A stretch of 64,000 nucleotides of DNA, from positions 1 to 64,000 of the forward strand of contig NZ_JACIDV010000016.1 of the NCBI RefSeq assembly GCF_014196515.1. Reading direction: 5' to 3'. This stretch comes from Rhizobium skierniewicense. GTDB taxonomy: Bacteria; Pseudomonadota; Alphaproteobacteria; Rhizobiales; Rhizobiaceae. This document shows, piece after piece, positions 43,661 through 54,989 of this stretch (positions within the stretch are counted from its first letter, which is position 1; each line of letters opens with the position of its first letter). Made by a program: the position numbers and the translations under genes. The notes under the pieces are model-generated. The model made no database searches and was not told the DNA's origin. It saw nothing but the letters and a program-made list of their open reading frames with translations.

Positions 43661-43792
43661 TGCTATTCTCCTTTATGCAGGTTCCTATCCGGACCTGCCG
43701 TTTCCTGGCACATGCAGGCAACCTGTCTTTTAAGACGGCGCCTGTTGTTTGACGGGGAAAGGCAGTCTTTAGCGGGCCTGCCTTCTTATTGG

Positions 43793-44803
43793 TTAATACT
43801 GGTCTTCGTAGCGCTTTGCGAGATCTTCAATGTTCTCTGGTGGCCATGCGGGCACTTCCATGCCGAGATGCAGACCCATGGAAGCGAGAACTTCCTTGAT
43901 TTCGTTAAGCGACTTGCGACCGAAATTCGGTGTGCGAAGCATTTCGGCTTCGGTCTTCTGAATGAGGTCGCCGATATAGACGATGTTGTCGTTCTTCAGG
44001 CAGTTGGCCGAACGAACAGACAGTTCCAACTCGTCGACCTTCTTGAGAAGCGCCGGGTTGAATGCCAGTTCGGTCACAGATTCTTCTTCTGCTTCCTTCT
44101 GCGGCTCGTCGAAGTTGACGAAGACGCCGAGCTGGTCCTGAAGAATACGAGCGGCAAAGGCAACGGCATCTTCGCCGGAAACCGAACCGTTGGTCTCGAT
44201 CGTCATGATCAACTTGTCGTAATCAAGAACCTGACCTTCACGGGTGTTTTCCACCTTGTAGGACACTTTCTTGACCGGAGAATAAAGGCTGTCCACCGGA
44301 ATAAGGCCGATAGGGGCATCTTCTGCGCGGTTACGATCTGCGGGCACATAGCCCTTGCCATTGTTGACGGTGAATTCCATGCGGATTTCAGCGCCTTCGT
44401 CCAGCGTGCAGATGACGTGGTCGGGGTTGAGGATTTCGATATCGCCAACCGTCTGGATATCGCCAGCAGTTACCGAACCTGGACCCTGCTTGCGCACGAC
44501 CATACGCTTGGAATCGTCACCATCCATCTTGATGGCAATTTCCTTGATGTTCAGAACGATGTCCGTCACATCTTCCCGAACGCCGGGAATGGAGGAGAAC
44601 TCGTGCAGAACGCCATCAATCTGTACCGCAGTTACAGCAGCGCCACGCAGAGACGACAAGAGAACGCGGCGAAGCGCGTTACCGAGTGTCAGGCCGAAAC
44701 CCCGCTCAAGCGGCTCGGCAACGAGTGTCGCCTTCGTGCGGCTCGAAGAGGTGAACTCGACCTTGTTGGGCTTGATCAGTTCCTGCCAATTCTTTTGAAT
44801 CAT
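43793..44803 (-). CDS. rpoA: RNA polymerase alpha subunit
   Basis: Scaffold of the RNA polymerase core: two copies hold beta and beta', and the C-terminal domain contacts promoter UP elements and activators. The 336-residue product has the N-terminal assembly domain ([20 protein letters not shown] near 33-52) and the C-terminal domain ([20 protein letters not shown] and [19 protein letters not shown]). A 187-bp leader separates it from rpsK and contains a 7-bp hairpin (CCGCCAC/GTGGCGG, 44822-44844). Confidence 0.98.
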   Translation of the reverse strand: MIQKNWQELIKPNKVEFTSSSRTKATLVAEPLERGFGLTLGNALRRVLLSSLRGAAVTAVQIDGVLHEFSSIPGVREDVTDIVLNIKEIAIKMDGDDSKRMVVRKQGPGSVTAGDIQTVGDIEILNPDHVICTLDEGAEIRMEFTVNNGKGYVPADRNRAEDAPIGLIPVDSLYSPVKKVSYKVENTREGQVLDYDKLIMTIETNGSVSGEDAVAFAARILQDQLGVFVNFDEPQKEAEEESVTELAFNPALLKKVDELELSVRSANCLKNDNIVYIGDLIQKTEAEMLRTPNFGRKSLNEIKEVLASMGLHLGMEVPAWPPENIEDLAKRYEDQY

Positions 44804-44821
44804 CTTTAAACCTTCCGTTCG

Positions 44822-44844
44822 CCGCCACCATCCAATCGTGGCGG
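44822..44844 (-). promoter_or_regulatory. Hairpin in the rpsK-rpoA spacer
   Basis: CCGCCAC and GTGGCGG pair perfectly with a 9-base loop, 19 bases upstream of the rpoA start. No T-tract follows. It could be a leader structure affecting rpoA translation. Confidence 0.35.
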
Positions 44845-44990
44845 ACCGAGCATGATCACCGAGAGGAACTTAAAACGTTCATCGGAGGGTTTGAAGCGTC
44901 GGAAGACCGGTCAAGCCGGCAACCCCCACGCCGATTACGCGAAAATTCCGCCAAACCGAAGGTAAGGCGGAACTCCCAGACAGAAACGCG

Positions 44991-45380
44991 TTAGACGCGA
45001 CGCTTCTTGCGCGGGCGGCAACCGTTGTGCGGGATCGGCGTCACATCGCGGATGGACGTGATCATGAAACCGGCGGCCTGTAGCGCGCGAAGAGCAGATT
45101 CGCGACCGGAACCCGGACCGCAAACTTCAACTTCCAGCGTCTTCATGCCGTGTTCCTGCGCCTTCTTGGCAGCATCTTCAGCAGCGATCTGGGCGGCAAA
45201 CGGTGTCGACTTGCGCGAACCCTTGAAGCCCTTGGCACCAGCAGACGACCAGGCAATTGCGTTGCCCTGCGCGTCAGTGATGGTGATCATCGTATTGTTG
45301 AAGGTCGAATTAACGTGCGCAACGCCCGTCGTGATATTCTTACGTTCGCGACGTTTAACGCGAGCGGCTTCCTTAGCCAT
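44991..45380 (-). CDS. rpsK: 30S ribosomal protein S11
   Basis: Platform protein of the small subunit, 129 residues. [20 protein letters not shown] and the C-terminal [18 protein letters not shown] tail are diagnostic. It follows rpsM by 137 bp. In E. coli rpsD sits next in this operon; here rpoA follows directly and rpsD is elsewhere. Confidence 0.98.
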   Translation of the reverse strand: MAKEAARVKRRERKNITTGVAHVNSTFNNTMITITDAQGNAIAWSSAGAKGFKGSRKSTPFAAQIAAEDAAKKAQEHGMKTLEVEVCGPGSGRESALRALQAAGFMITSIRDVTPIPHNGCRPRKKRRV

Positions 45381-45517
45381 GGTATACCTTTCATTGATCT
45401 CTGCACCGCCGTAACACCAGCGGCTACACCGGCGATCAGCCTCTTAGAAGCCTTTCGCCAAACTCAGAAAGGCTGGTGCGGCTTGCACCAGCCCTCCCTC
45501 TCCGGAAAACCGGAAGA

Positions 45518-45886
45518 TTACTTCTTCTTACCTGCAATCGCCTTCGCTGGACCCTTGCGAGTACGAGCGTTGGTGTGCGTGCGCTGACCGCGTACGGGCA
45601 AGCCGCGACGGTGACGCAGACCACGGTAGCAACCGAGGTCCATAAGACGCTTGATGTTCATCGAAGTCTCACGACGAAGATCACCCTCGACGCGATAGTC
45701 GCGATCGATTGCTTCGCGGATCTGAAGGACTTCAGCGTCCGTCAGCTGATGAACGCGCTTCTCAGCCGGAATACCGACCTTTGCAACGATTTCCTGCGCG
45801 AATTTCGTGCCAATCCCATGGATATAGGTCAAGGCGATAACAACGCGCTTAGCCGTTGGGATGTTGACGCCAGCGATACGTGCCAC
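45518..45886 (-). CDS. rpsM: 30S ribosomal protein S13
   Basis: Head protein that contacts the P-site tRNA and forms a bridge to the large subunit; 122 residues. It starts with GTG ([15 protein letters not shown]) seven bases after AAGGAG; an upstream in-frame ATG at 45922 is not used by the family. [21 protein letters not shown] is the basic C-terminal tail. First gene of the alpha-operon block, behind a hairpin that separates it from adk. Confidence 0.97.
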   Translation of the reverse strand: MARIAGVNIPTAKRVVIALTYIHGIGTKFAQEIVAKVGIPAEKRVHQLTDAEVLQIREAIDRDYRVEGDLRRETSMNIKRLMDLGCYRGLRHRRGLPVRGQRTHTNARTRKGPAKAIAGKKK

Positions 45887-46024
45887 GTCTATTCTCCTTG
45901 CGTTCCAGTTGCCATCCGGCAAGTGGTGCTTTCATTTGAGCGGCACGACTGCCGCCAGTTCAAAATTCGTGTTCGTCACAAGCTAAAACGACCGAACCCG
46001 GACTTTCCTTCCCTAAAGGAAAAT

Positions 46025-46061
46025 CCGCGCCAGTCGCTTGGGTTGTCGCGAGTTGGCGCGG
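46025..46061 (-). terminator. Hairpin between adk and rpsM
   Basis: CCGCGCCA and TGGCGCGG pair perfectly, with a further TCGC/GCGA inner helix, and ATTTTCCTTT follows on the minus strand. It is the likely terminator or attenuator of secY-adk, at the spc/alpha boundary. Confidence 0.75.
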
Positions 46062-46107
46062 TGTAACGGAATCGGTTCAAAAAAGCAACCGGGGCCGTTA
46101 AGATTCT

Positions 46108-46722
46108 TTAGTTATGCGCAACTGAGGATGCAGAGTCGCGTTCTTTTTCAAGAACGCGCTCGATCGCTGCGGTGACGACATCCACATGGGCCATGCCATC
46201 GAGTACAACGAGATCGCCCTGCCCCTGGTAATATTCGGACAATGGAGCAGTCTTTTCGCGGTATTCCGACAAACGCTTGCGGAAAGATTCCGGATTGTCG
46301 TCCGAGCGCACCGTACCGCCAGCCGCAACCGTCTCAGCCACGCGGTTTTCGATTCGGCGCACCAGCGCTTCCTCGTCCACCTTCAGTTCGATGACAGCAT
46401 CGAGATCGATACCCTTGTCGCGTAGGTTTTCGCCCAGCGCCTTTGCCTGCGGAACGGTTCGTGGGTATCCATCCAGGATGAACCCCTTGGCACAGTCCGC
46501 CTGCTCTATGCGTTCGGAAACGATCTGATTGACGATATCGTCAGATACGAGACCACCCGCGTCCATGACTTCCTTGGCGCGTTTGCCAATCTCAGATCCG
46601 TCGCTGACCGCAGCACGAAGCATGTCGCCGGTCGACAGTTGTGGAATGCCATACTTATCCGTCAGGCGTTTTGCCTGGGTGCCCTTGCCTGCACCCGGTG
46701 GTCCCAAAAATATCAGTCTCAT
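46108..46722 (-). CDS. adk: Adenylate kinase, short-lid type
   Basis: Interconverts AMP, ADP and ATP. The 204-residue product has the P-loop GPPGAGKGT (7-15), [14 protein letters not shown] and the LID reduced to [14 protein letters not shown], the short form lacking the zinc-type lid. It overlaps secY by four bases (ATGA), the common arrangement in alphaproteobacteria. Confidence 0.97.
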   Translation of the reverse strand: MRLIFLGPPGAGKGTQAKRLTDKYGIPQLSTGDMLRAAVSDGSEIGKRAKEVMDAGGLVSDDIVNQIVSERIEQADCAKGFILDGYPRTVPQAKALGENLRDKGIDLDAVIELKVDEEALVRRIENRVAETVAAGGTVRSDDNPESFRKRLSEYREKTAPLSEYYQGQGDLVVLDGMAHVDVVTAAIERVLEKERDSASSVAHN

Positions 46723-48059
46723 CGTCCCCTCTTTCCTCCACGCAGTTTCGATTTCTTGATCAGCCCCTCATACTGCTGGGCAATCAGGTGACCCTGAATC
46801 TGTGCAACGGTATCAAGAGTTACACTGACTACGATCAAAAGCGAAGTACCACCAAGGGCTAATGGTATGCCCGTCCGCGCGATCAGCGTTTCGGGAAGAA
46901 TACAGACGAACACGAGATAGATGGCACCGACGACGGTGATTCTGGTCAAGACGTAGTCGATGTATTCAGCCGTCCGTTCGCCTGGACGAATGCCGGGAAT
47001 AAAGCCACCGTGCTTCTTCAGATTGTCAGCCGTATCCTTCGGATTGAAAACGATCGCGGTATAGAAGAAGGCAAAGAACGCAATCAGGAGACCGTAGAGG
47101 AACATGAATAGAGGCTGGCCGTGCTGAAGCGACGCGATAATGGTCGTTGCCCAAGGCGGCAGATTAGTGCTGTTGGTGAAGCCCGCTGCGGTCGCTGGCA
47201 GAAGCAGCAGCGACGATGCGAAGATCGCGGGAATGACACCAGCCGTATTCAGCTTCAACGGCAGGTGAGACGTATCGCCCTGGAACATCCGGTTGCCAAC
47301 CTGTCGCTTTGGATACTGGATCAAAAGACGTCGCTGGGCGCGCTCTACAAAGACGATCAGGGCAATGACGCCGATGGCGACCACGAGTACGGTCAGAATC
47401 ACAGGTGTCGAGATGGCACCCTGACGACCGAGCTCGAGCGTGCCGGCCAGTGCCTTTGGAAGACCCGCTGCGATACCCGCAAAGATGATCAGCGAAATAC
47501 CGTTGCCGATACCACGCGACGTGATCTGCTCACCGAGCCACATCAGGAACATCGTGCCGCCGAGCAGCGTGATGACCGTGGAAACGCGGAAGAACCAGCC
47601 GGGATCGATCACGAGCCCTGCCCCGCTCTCAAGTCCTGCTGCGATGCCGTAGGCCTGCAACGTTCCGAGAAGCACGGTACCGTAACGCGTGTACTGATTG
47701 ATGATCTTGCGGCCCGCTTCGCCTTCCTTTTTCAAGGCTTCGAGCGACGGCACGACGGACGTCATGAGCTGCACGATGATCGATGCGGAAATATAGGGCA
47801 TGATGCCGAGCGCGAAAATCGCCATGCGCTCTACCGCGCCGCCCGCAAACATGTTGAAAAGACCGAGAATTCCGTTGGCCTGCCCCTGGAAGGCGCGTGC
47901 GAAAGCTTCCGGGTTCAAACCTGGAAGCGGAATATGCGTGCCAAGGCGATAAACGAGAAGTGCGGCAAGGGTAAACCAAAGACGCTTTTTCAGATCTTCA
48001 GCTTTCGCGAAGGTCGAAAAATTCAGGTTTGAGGCCAGTTGTTCCGCTGCTGAAGCCAT
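46719..48059 (-). CDS. secY: Preprotein translocase subunit SecY
   Basis: Pore-forming subunit of the SecYEG channel with ten hydrophobic helices in 446 residues. Plug and lateral-gate landmarks are seen in [34 protein letters not shown] and [20 protein letters not shown] (cytoplasmic loop C4 region). GGAGA six bases before ATG 48059 fixes the start rather than the upstream ATG at 48104. The 316-bp spacer to rplO carries a hairpin, so secY-adk may have separate control. Confidence 0.98.
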   Translation of the reverse strand: MASAAEQLASNLNFSTFAKAEDLKKRLWFTLAALLVYRLGTHIPLPGLNPEAFARAFQGQANGILGLFNMFAGGAVERMAIFALGIMPYISASIIVQLMTSVVPSLEALKKEGEAGRKIINQYTRYGTVLLGTLQAYGIAAGLESGAGLVIDPGWFFRVSTVITLLGGTMFLMWLGEQITSRGIGNGISLIIFAGIAAGLPKALAGTLELGRQGAISTPVILTVLVVAIGVIALIVFVERAQRRLLIQYPKRQVGNRMFQGDTSHLPLKLNTAGVIPAIFASSLLLLPATAAGFTNSTNLPPWATTIIASLQHGQPLFMFLYGLLIAFFAFFYTAIVFNPKDTADNLKKHGGFIPGIRPGERTAEYIDYVLTRITVVGAIYLVFVCILPETLIARTGIPLALGGTSLLIVVSVTLDTVAQIQGHLIAQQYEGLIKKSKLRGGKRGR

Positions 48060-48375
48060 AAATTTCTCCGCATGACCCTTGTCCAGCGGCACGGAAACCG
48101 GCAATTCCGGAAAAGGTCTAAAAGATACTGGTTCAAAAACCGGGCTTTGGACGGATCACGGCTTTATTGCCGATCAACATGCCTCACCCTTGTTTTCGTT
48201 CGTCCGTTTCGCATTCCGATGAACACTTGCGAACTGTGAGGCTCTCCCCGCGACACGACCGCATCGCTTGAGAGTATTCGCGTAATCCTCGTTTAATCGA
48301 TTAGGATTCAAAGGCTTATGCGACTTCTAGAGCAAACGCCCGGAGTGAAACACACCGGGCGTTCGTTGTCTTATA
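48060..48375. other. rplO-secY spacer
   Basis: At 316 bp this is among the longest spacers in the ribosomal cluster. No gene is visible (rpmJ, found here in some bacteria, is absent). Besides the hairpin at 48335-48363 it shows no clear promoter, although an AT-rich patch near 48280-48310 could carry one for secY-adk. Confidence 0.4.
48335..48363 (-). terminator. Hairpin after rplO
   Basis: AACGCCCGG and CCGGGCGTT pair perfectly over nine bases, 13 bases after the rplO stop, with only a short T-tract (GTTTGCTCT) following. Likely a partial terminator that lowers secY-adk expression relative to the ribosomal genes. Confidence 0.7.
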
Positions 48376-48855
48376 TTACTCTGCGGCCTGCGCTGCAACA
48401 GCCAGAAGCTTGATGGAACCACCAGACTTCTCGATTTTTTCAACAGCTGTCTTGGAAGCGCCGGCAACTTCGAAGGAAACCTTCGTTGTCAGCTCGCCAT
48501 CAGCCAGGATGCGAACGCCATCCTTGAGGCGACGGATAACACCGGCAGCCTTGAGGGCAGCGGCATCAACAGTCGACTTTGCGTCCAGCTTGCCTGCATC
48601 GATGGCGGCCTGAACGCGGCCGATCGAAACTTCTGCATACTCGGACGCGAAGATGTTGTTGAAGCCACGCTTTGGCAGACGGCGGTAGATCGGCATCTGG
48701 CCGCCTTCGAAGCCGTTGACGGCAACGCCGGAACGAGCCTTCTGACCCTTGACGCCGCGACCACCGGTCTTGCCCTTACCGGAACCGATACCGCGACCTA
48801 CGCGGATACGATCCTTGGTGGAGCCTTCGTTATCTTTAATTTCGTTGAGTTTCAT
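48376..48855 (-). CDS. rplO: 50S ribosomal protein L15
   Basis: Late-assembling large-subunit protein, 159 residues. The Gly/Arg/Lys-rich N-terminus ([20 protein letters not shown]) and [18 protein letters not shown] are typical. It follows rpmD by 16 bp. Confidence 0.98.
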   Translation of the reverse strand: MKLNEIKDNEGSTKDRIRVGRGIGSGKGKTGGRGVKGQKARSGVAVNGFEGGQMPIYRRLPKRGFNNIFASEYAEVSIGRVQAAIDAGKLDAKSTVDAAALKAAGVIRRLKDGVRILADGELTTKVSFEVAGASKTAVEKIEKSGGSIKLLAVAAQAAE

Positions 48856-48871
48856 GATGACTTCCTCCGTC

Positions 48872-49078
48872 TCACTTCTCGTCTACGACGCGAACGAGAT
48901 GCTGGACAGCACGGATCATGCCGCGAACAGCTGGAGTATCTTCCAGAGTGCGCTGACGGTGCATCTTGTTGAGACCCAGGCCGATCAGCGTCTGGCGCTG
49001 GACAGCAGGGCGGCGAATGGGGCTGCCGATCTGTTCGACCGTAACAGTCGTCTTGGCTTCAGTAGTCTTCTTGGCCAT
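48872..49078 (-). CDS. rpmD: 50S ribosomal protein L30
   Basis: A 68-residue protein with [20 protein letters not shown] and [20 protein letters not shown]. It is about ten residues longer at the N-terminus than the E. coli protein. Spacing to rpsE is 11 bp. Confidence 0.97.
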   Translation of the reverse strand: MAKKTTEAKTTVTVEQIGSPIRRPAVQRQTLIGLGLNKMHRQRTLEDTPAVRGMIRAVQHLVRVVDEK

Positions 49079-49089
49079 GATACTGCTCC

Positions 49090-49659
49090 TTATTCTTCAG
49101 CAGCGTTGCCGGAAGCGGCGCGGCGAGACTGAAGGGTCGCATACTTCAGACCACGCTGTGCAGCGACGTCCTTAGGATGAACCTGGTGCTTCAGAGCGTC
49201 GAACGTTGCGCGAACCATGTTGTATGGGTTCGAGGAACCGGTCGACTTGGCGACGACGTCATGAACGCCGAGCGTTTCGAAAACAGCGCGCATCGGACCA
49301 CCGGCGATGATACCGGTACCAGCCTTCGCGGAGCGAAGAAGAACCTTGCCAGCGCCGTGACGACCATTGACGTCATGGTGCAGCGTACGGCCATCGCGCA
49401 GCGGTACAAAGATCAGATCGCGCTTAGCGCTTTCCGTTGCCTTGCGGATCGCTTCAGGCACTTCACGAGCCTTGCCGTGACCAAAGCCAACGCGGCCCTT
49501 CTGGTCGCCAACAACGACGAGAGCAGCAAAACCGAAACGACGGCCGCCCTTCACAACTTTCGCAACGCGGTTGATCGCTACCAGCTTGTCAACGAATTCG
49601 CTGTCGCGCTCTTCGCGGTTCTGGCGGTCGTCGCGAGAACCTCTTTTTTCCTGTGCCAT
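49090..49659 (-). CDS. rpsE: 30S ribosomal protein S5
   Basis: Accuracy-centre protein of 189 residues. The double-stranded RNA-binding domain has [20 protein letters not shown] and the C-terminal domain [20 protein letters not shown]. The N-terminal extension ([20 protein letters not shown]) is charged and longer than in E. coli. A 118-bp gap separates it from rplR. Confidence 0.98.
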   Translation of the reverse strand: MAQEKRGSRDDRQNREERDSEFVDKLVAINRVAKVVKGGRRFGFAALVVVGDQKGRVGFGHGKAREVPEAIRKATESAKRDLIFVPLRDGRTLHHDVNGRHGAGKVLLRSAKAGTGIIAGGPMRAVFETLGVHDVVAKSTGSSNPYNMVRATFDALKHQVHPKDVAAQRGLKYATLQSRRAASGNAAEE

Positions 49660-49777
49660 TGTCCTTGTCCTTTTTCTTTTACGGGTGGAACGGCAAACGA
49701 AAAGACCATCGGCTTCATCTCTGAAACCCGCATGGTCCGGTGAAAACCTGCCCGGATGTGACCGGGCAGGTAAAAGA

Positions 49778-50140
49778 TTAGAAGTTCAGACCGCCTTCGC
49801 GGGCAGCTTCAGCCAAGGCCTTGATGCGGCCGTGGTAAATGAAGGCGCCGCGATCGAATACGACATCCTTAACGCCAGCCTTGCCGGCGCGTTCGGCAAC
49901 CAGCTTGCCAACTGCGGCCGCTGCTGCAACGTCCGCACCCGTCTTCAAGGACGAGCGCAGATCCGTATCGAGTGTCGAGGCAGACGCAAGCGTCTTGCCG
50001 GCGACATCATCGATAACCTGAACGTAGATGTTCTTCGACGAGCGATGAACCGACAGGCGCGGGCGACCGTTGGCAACCGCCTTAATCTGGCGGCGCACGC
50101 GGCTCGCGCGACGTGCAAGTGCTTCTTTCCTGCTAGCCAT
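49778..50140 (-). CDS. rplR: 50S ribosomal protein L18
   Basis: 5S rRNA-binding protein of 120 residues: [17 protein letters not shown]-like basic head (residues 5-20), [17 protein letters not shown], and the closing [20 protein letters not shown]. It follows rplF by 12 bp. Confidence 0.98.
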   Translation of the reverse strand: MASRKEALARRASRVRRQIKAVANGRPRLSVHRSSKNIYVQVIDDVAGKTLASASTLDTDLRSSLKTGADVAAAAAVGKLVAERAGKAGVKDVVFDRGAFIYHGRIKALAEAAREGGLNF

Positions 50141-50152
50141 TTCGCGTGATCC

Positions 50153-50686
50153 TTACTTCTTCTTGCCTTCTTTGCGGATGATCCGTTCTTCGGCGTACTT
50201 GACGCCTTTGCCCTTGTAGGGCTCGGGACCACGGTATTCGCGGATTTCCGCGGCAACCTGACCGACCTGCTGCTTGTTGATACCCGAAACGATGATTTCC
50301 GTAGGCTTCGGAACGGCAATCGTGATGCCTTCCGGAGTCTGGTAAACCACGTCGTGGCTGAAACCGAGTGCCAGCTGCAGGTTCTTGCCCTGCATGGCAG
50401 CACGATAACCAACGCCGTTGATTTCGAGCTTGCGTTCGTAGCCGTCCTTGACACCCTTGAAGATGTTCTCGACCATCGTGCGGGACATGCCCCACTTGGA
50501 ACGAGCTTCCTTGCTGTCGCTGGACGGCGTTACGGACACCGCGTTATCTTCCAGTTTAACCTGAACTTCGTCATTGGCGACGAAGAACAGTTCACCCTTA
50601 GGACCCTTGGCAGTAATCTTCTGGCCGTCGACAGTGGCCGTCACACCTGCGGGAACCTGAACGGGCTTTTTACCGATACGAGACAT
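50153..50686 (-). CDS. rplF: 50S ribosomal protein L6
   Basis: Protein near the sarcin-ricin loop, 177 residues in two similar domains. [17 protein letters not shown] starts it, and the C-terminal [20 protein letters not shown] is the rRNA-binding signature. Gap to rpsH is 42 bp. Confidence 0.98.
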   Translation of the reverse strand: MSRIGKKPVQVPAGVTATVDGQKITAKGPKGELFFVANDEVQVKLEDNAVSVTPSSDSKEARSKWGMSRTMVENIFKGVKDGYERKLEINGVGYRAAMQGKNLQLALGFSHDVVYQTPEGITIAVPKPTEIIVSGINKQQVGQVAAEIREYRGPEPYKGKGVKYAEERIIRKEGKKK

Positions 50687-50728
50687 ATTTCTATCCTGTC
50701 TGTCCGTTAAGGAGATCCTTGCTCAGTC

Positions 50729-51127
50729 TTAGAAGACGGAGCAAAGAACCTCGCCACCAACGTTCTGTTCGCGAGCCTGGTGATCGGCCATCACACCCTT
50801 CGGAGTCGAAAGGATGGTGATACCGAGGCCGTTCGCAACCTGCGGGATGGACTTGACCGAGACATAAACTCGGCGGCCCGGCTTGGAAACGCGGCCGATC
50901 TCACGGATCACGGATGCGCCTTCGTAGTATTTCAGTTCAATCGTGAGTTCGGACTTGCCGTTCTCAAAATCAACCTTCGAATAACCGCGAATGTAGCCTT
51001 CAGCCTGAAGCACGTCGAGAACGCGTGCGCGCAGGCTGGATGCCGGTGTGTTGACCGAAGACTTGCGACGGGCTGCACCATTGCGGATTCGGGTGAGCAT
51101 ATCACCCAACGGATCAGTCATTGTCAT
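50729..51127 (-). CDS. rpsH: 30S ribosomal protein S8
   Basis: Central-domain 16S rRNA binder of 132 residues. [20 protein letters not shown] and the C-terminal [20 protein letters not shown] are diagnostic. In E. coli S8 represses the spc operon by binding its message near rplE; the same may hold here. Two close ATGs (51127, 51121) are possible; the first is used. Confidence 0.97.
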   Translation of the reverse strand: MTMTDPLGDMLTRIRNGAARRKSSVNTPASSLRARVLDVLQAEGYIRGYSKVDFENGKSELTIELKYYEGASVIREIGRVSKPGRRVYVSVKSIPQVANGLGITILSTPKGVMADHQAREQNVGGEVLCSVF

Positions 51128-51139
51128 GTGCCCGTCTCC

Positions 51140-51445
51140 TTACCAGCTGGACTTGACAATACCCGGCACCTTGCCGGAATTGCCCAACTCGCGAAGCGCA
51201 ATACGCGACATCCCAAGTTTGCGGTAGAACGCGCGCGGACGGCCCGTTACTTCGCAGCGGTTGCGGATACGCGTCTTCGAGCCGTCACGCGGCAGCGAAG
51301 CGAGCTTCAGGGTTGCCTGGAACCGCTCTTCAATCGGAAGGGACTGGTTCATGACAATTGCCTTAAGGGCGGCACGCTTGCCAGCCTGTGAGGCAACCGT
51401 CTTGCGGCGGCGCTTGTTCTTTTCAACTGCGCTTGTTTTCGCCAT
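51140..51445 (-). CDS. rpsN: 30S ribosomal protein S14
   Basis: A 101-residue zinc-free (C-minus) S14: the CxxC pairs of the short form are absent. [20 protein letters not shown] and [16 protein letters not shown] are the conserved core. It follows rplE by 33 bp. Confidence 0.98.
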   Translation of the reverse strand: MAKTSAVEKNKRRRKTVASQAGKRAALKAIVMNQSLPIEERFQATLKLASLPRDGSKTRIRNRCEVTGRPRAFYRKLGMSRIALRELGNSGKVPGIVKSSW

Positions 51446-51478
51446 ATCGGAGTTCCTTTTCTACGCTCGTCGTTACGG

Positions 51479-52036
51479 TTACTGACGGAACGGGAAGTTG
51501 AACTCTGTCAAAAGAGCCCGTGCTTCGTCGTCCGAGTTTGCCGTCGTGCAAACGATGATGTCCATGCCCCACATCTGATCAACCTTATCGTAGTTGATCT
51601 CTGGGAACACAATGTGCTCCTTGATGCCCATGGCGAAGTTGCCACGGCCGTCAAAGCTCTTGGGGTTCAGACCCCGGAAGTCGCGAACGCGCGGAAGCGC
51701 GATGTTAACCAGACGATCAAGGAATTCGTACATGCGGACGCCACGAAGTGTAACCTTCGCGCCGATTGGCATGTGTTCGCGAACCTTGAAGCCCGCGATG
51801 GAATTGCGAGCCTTCGTGATGACAGGCTTCTGACCAGCAATCGCTGCCAGATCGCCAGCAGCAACCGTCGGCTTCTTGGAGTCAGCAGTTGCTTCGCCAA
51901 CGCCCATGTTGATGACGATCTTGTCCAGCTTGGGGATCATCATCACGTTTGCGTAGGAGAACTTCTCCTGCATTGCGCCACGAATACGGGAAACGTATTC
52001 AGCCTTGAGACGCGGCTCGTACTTGGACTCAGCCAT
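51479..52036 (-). CDS. rplE: 50S ribosomal protein L5
   Basis: 5S rRNA-binding protein of 185 residues: [40 protein letters not shown], and the [17 protein letters not shown] region. Its start overlaps the end of rplX by eight bases, so translation is coupled. Confidence 0.98.
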   Translation of the reverse strand: MAESKYEPRLKAEYVSRIRGAMQEKFSYANVMMIPKLDKIVINMGVGEATADSKKPTVAAGDLAAIAGQKPVITKARNSIAGFKVREHMPIGAKVTLRGVRMYEFLDRLVNIALPRVRDFRGLNPKSFDGRGNFAMGIKEHIVFPEINYDKVDQMWGMDIIVCTTANSDDEARALLTEFNFPFRQ

Positions 52037-52337
52037 CGATCACTTCTCCCGAACGCTTGGCCACACGGACCTTCTTGCCATCAACAACCGAGAAACCAAC
52101 GCGGGTTGGCTTGCCATCCTTATCGGCGATGGCGAGGTTGGAAATGTGCAAGGAAGCTTCCTTGTTGATGATGCCGGCTTCCTGGCCCTGGGTCTGGCGC
52201 TGGTGACGTTTCACCATGTTGACGCCACTCACAAAAGCCCGATCTTCTTTCGGCAAGACCTGTGTTACTTCGCCGGTACGGCCCTTGTCCTTACCGGTCA
52301 ATACGACAACCTTGTCGCCTTTACGAATTTTCTGCAT
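52029..52337 (-). CDS. rplX: 50S ribosomal protein L24
   Basis: Assembly-initiator protein of 102 residues with the KOW motif [20 protein letters not shown] near the N-terminus and [20 protein letters not shown]. Overlaps rplE by eight bases; 12 bp after rplN. Confidence 0.98.
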   Translation of the reverse strand: MQKIRKGDKVVVLTGKDKGRTGEVTQVLPKEDRAFVSGVNMVKRHQRQTQGQEAGIINKEASLHISNLAIADKDGKPTRVGFSVVDGKKVRVAKRSGEVIDG

Positions 52338-52349
52338 CGCTATCGCTCC

Positions 52350-52718
52350 TTACAGTACTTCTGGAGCCAGCGAGATGATCTTCATGTGGTTCTTTGCGCG
52401 AAGTTCGCGTGGAACCGGTCCGAAGATACGGGTGCCGATCGGCTCTTTCTTGTTATCGATAAGAACGGCTGCGTTGTTATCGAAACGGATGACGCTGCCA
52501 TCAGCGCGGCGGATGTCTTTAGCGGTACGCACAACAACCGCCTTCATCACGTCGCCCTTTTTAACGCGGCCGCGCGGAATGGCTTCCTTGATCGAAACGA
52601 CAATGATGTCGCCAACGGAAGCATACTTGCGCTTCGAGCCGCCCAGCACCTTGATGCACATGACACGACGTGCGCCGGAATTATCCGCCACGTCGAGGTT
52701 TGTTTGCATCTGAATCAT
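52350..52718 (-). CDS. rplN: 50S ribosomal protein L14
   Basis: Inter-subunit bridge protein of 122 residues: [20 protein letters not shown] and [20 protein letters not shown]. First gene of the spc-type block; a 231-bp gap with a hairpin separates it from rpsQ. Confidence 0.98.
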   Translation of the reverse strand: MIQMQTNLDVADNSGARRVMCIKVLGGSKRKYASVGDIIVVSIKEAIPRGRVKKGDVMKAVVVRTAKDIRRADGSVIRFDNNAAVLIDNKKEPIGTRIFGPVPRELRAKNHMKIISLAPEVL

Positions 52719-52864
52719 GTCAGGTCGCCTTCTTGTTGTTACCGGACCGGTTGGGCACGTTTAACAAACAGCCCCCTGTTCCAGCTTATGAATGTCTCTG
52801 TTTTCGCGCGGAATAATCGTGACAGGGTGGTTTCCTAAAGGACCTTCCGTGCGCATCAAAGCAA

Positions 52865-52890
52865 AAGAACGCCCGTGAACGAGCGTCCTT
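52865..52890 (-). terminator. Hairpin between rpsQ and rplN
   Basis: On the minus strand AAGGACGCTCG and CGGGCGTTCTT pair over 11 bases with two G-U pairs around TTCA, and TTTTGCTTTG follows. It lies 60 bases past rpsQ and marks the S10/spc boundary. Confidence 0.7.
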
Positions 52891-52949
52891 GCGCTGCTTC
52901 ATACAGACTTCCGCGCATATAGCAAGACCTGCGCGAAAATCAGTTGAAA

Positions 52950-53186
52950 TTATGCCTGGGCGGAAACGACCGTCCAGCGCTTATCCTTGGAGATCGGTGC
53001 GCATTCCTCGATGGAAACGACATCGCCGATCTTGAATTGGTTGTTCTCGTCGTGCGCCTTGTATTTTTTCGAACGACGAACGGTCTTCTGAAGCAGCGGG
53101 TGAGCGAATCGACGCTCAACACGAACTACAACGGTCTTCTCGTTCTTGTCGGACACAACGACGCCCTGCAGAATGCGTTTAGGCAT
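52950..53186 (-). CDS. rpsQ: 30S ribosomal protein S17
   Basis: A 78-residue 16S rRNA binder: [20 protein letters not shown], and [21 protein letters not shown]-type region in the middle. Last gene of the S10-type block, as in E. coli. Confidence 0.97.
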   Translation of the reverse strand: MPKRILQGVVVSDKNEKTVVVRVERRFAHPLLQKTVRRSKKYKAHDENNQFKIGDVVSIEECAPISKDKRWTVVSAQA

Positions 53187-53198
53187 ATTATTCTTCCT

Positions 53199-53399
53199 TT
53201 AGGCCTTGGCTTCTGCCGCCTTCTGGCGGGCAATGGTTTTCACGCGGGCGATGTCCTTGCGGACTTCGTCGATGCGCGAGGACTTTTCCAGCTGGCCGGT
53301 TGCCTTCTGAAAGCGCAGATTGAACTGCTCTTTCTTCAGGTCGACAAGCTTGTCCTTGAGCTGATCGGCGCTGAGGCCGCGAACGTCTTCGGCTTTCAT
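53199..53399 (-). CDS. rpmC: 50S ribosomal protein L29
   Basis: A 66-residue two-helix protein at the tunnel exit: [20 protein letters not shown], then [14 protein letters not shown]. It is 12 bp from both rplP and rpsQ. Confidence 0.97.
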   Translation of the reverse strand: MKAEDVRGLSADQLKDKLVDLKKEQFNLRFQKATGQLEKSSRIDEVRKDIARVKTIARQKAAEAKA

Positions 53400-53411
53400 G
53401 GTGCCTGCTCC

Positions 53412-53825
53412 TTACTCTGCGATGCGCTGAACGAAGCGCGTCTTAACCGAGAGCTTGGCAGCGCCGAGACGAAGCGCCTCGCGGGCGATCTCCTCGGAAA
53501 CACCGTCGATCTCGAACATCATACGACCGGGCTTGACCTTGCATGCCCAGTATTCAACAGAACCCTTGCCCTTACCCATACGAACTTCGGTCGGCTTTGC
53601 CGTGACCGGAGTGTCTGGGAATACGCGGATCCACACACGACCAGCGCGCTTCATGTAACGCGTGATCGCGCGGCGGGCCGCCTCGATCTCGCGCGCGTTA
53701 ACGCGGTTCGGTTCCTGCGACTTCAAGCCGAATTCACCGAATGCCAGGTCAAAGCCGCCCTTGGCCACACCTTTGATGCGACCCTTAAACTGCTTACGGT
53801 ACTTAGTACGCTTTGGCTGCAACAT
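53412..53825 (-). CDS. rplP: 50S ribosomal protein L16
   Basis: A 137-residue A-site-proximal protein: [19 protein letters not shown] and [20 protein letters not shown], with [19 protein letters not shown]. Gap to rpsC is 38 bp. Confidence 0.98.
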   Translation of the reverse strand: MLQPKRTKYRKQFKGRIKGVAKGGFDLAFGEFGLKSQEPNRVNAREIEAARRAITRYMKRAGRVWIRVFPDTPVTAKPTEVRMGKGKGSVEYWACKVKPGRMMFEIDGVSEEIAREALRLGAAKLSVKTRFVQRIAE

Positions 53826-53863
53826 TTTCTAACTTCTCCGAGCTTATCTTTCGCCAGCGTCAA

Positions 53864-54598
53864 TCAAGCGTTTTCGCGGCGACGGTCGCCACGATCACCG
53901 CGCTGCTCACGGCTTGCAGGGCCCTGTGCATCGCCTTCTAGACCACGACGTTCAGAAGCCATCGGATCGTGCTCAAGGATTTCGCCCTTGAAGATCCAGA
54001 CCTTGATGCCGCAAATACCGAACGCCGTTGTAGCTTCAGCCACACCGTAGTCGATGTCTGCACGCAGAGTGTGCAATGGAACGCGACCTTCGCGGTACCA
54101 TTCGGTACGAGCGATTTCAGCGCCGCCAAGACGACCACCGCAAGTGATCTTGATGCCTTCGGCGCCAAGACGCAGTGCGGACTGAACAGCACGCTTCATG
54201 GCACGGCGGAAAGCCACACGACGTTCGAGCTGCTGAGCGATCGACTGTGCAACGAGTGTTGCGTCGATTTCCGGCTTGCGCACTTCAACAATGTTGAGGT
54301 GCGTTTCAGACGCGGTCATCTCGGAAATCTTCTTGCGAAGCTTCTCGATGTCTGCACCCTTCTTGCCGATGATCAGACCCGGGCGAGCCGAGTGAATGGT
54401 CACGCGGCACTTCTTGTGCGGACGTTCGATGACGACCTTGGCGATGCCAGCCTGCTTCAATTCCTTGGTCAGGTAAGCACGGATCTTGAGGTCTTCGTGC
54501 AGCAGCTTGCCGTATTCGGCAGTGTCTGCATACCAGCGGCTATCCCAAGTGCGGTTGATACCGAGGCGGAAGCCGATTGGATTGATTTTCTGACCCAT
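53864..54598 (-). CDS. rpsC: 30S ribosomal protein S3
   Basis: mRNA-entry protein with helicase activity, 244 residues. [20 protein letters not shown] starts it, the KH domain has [20 protein letters not shown], and the last 20 residues are a charged Arg/Asp/Glu tail typical of alphaproteobacteria. The start shares one base with the rplV stop (TAATG). Confidence 0.98.
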   Translation of the reverse strand: MGQKINPIGFRLGINRTWDSRWYADTAEYGKLLHEDLKIRAYLTKELKQAGIAKVVIERPHKKCRVTIHSARPGLIIGKKGADIEKLRKKISEMTASETHLNIVEVRKPEIDATLVAQSIAQQLERRVAFRRAMKRAVQSALRLGAEGIKITCGGRLGGAEIARTEWYREGRVPLHTLRADIDYGVAEATTAFGICGIKVWIFKGEILEHDPMASERRGLEGDAQGPASREQRGDRGDRRRENA

Positions 54599-54987
54599 TA
54601 TGCGGCCTCCCCTTTTTCTTCCACTTCACGAACAACGATCGTCAGGTGAGAGAACGGCTTTTCGATGCGCGACGCACGACCACGGCCACGAGCGTGGAAA
54701 CGCTTCATGGTGATGGACTTGCCAACATAGGCCTCGGCTACGACAAGAGCGTCGACGTCGAGGTCATGGTTGTTTTCCGCGTTGGCGATTGCCGATTCCA
54801 GCGTCTTCTTGACGGTGGCGGCGATGCGCTTGCGAGAAAACTCGAGCTCGGCGAGAGCGCGATCGACCTTTTTACCACGGATAAGAGCGGCAACTAGGTT
54901 AAGTTTCTGGGGGCTGACGCGAAGCGTACGGGCAATGGCCTGAGCCTCATTGTCCTTCAGCCGGCGTTCGGTCTTAGCCTTCGCCAT
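54598..54987 (-). CDS. rplV: 50S ribosomal protein L22
   Basis: Exit-tunnel protein of 129 residues. [20 protein letters not shown] and the tunnel-loop sequence [20 protein letters not shown] are intact, without the deletion known to give macrolide resistance. Two bases after rpsS. Confidence 0.98.
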   Translation of the reverse strand: MAKAKTERRLKDNEAQAIARTLRVSPQKLNLVAALIRGKKVDRALAELEFSRKRIAATVKKTLESAIANAENNHDLDVDALVVAEAYVGKSITMKRFHARGRGRASRIEKPFSHLTIVVREVEEKGEAA

Positions 54988-54989
54988 GT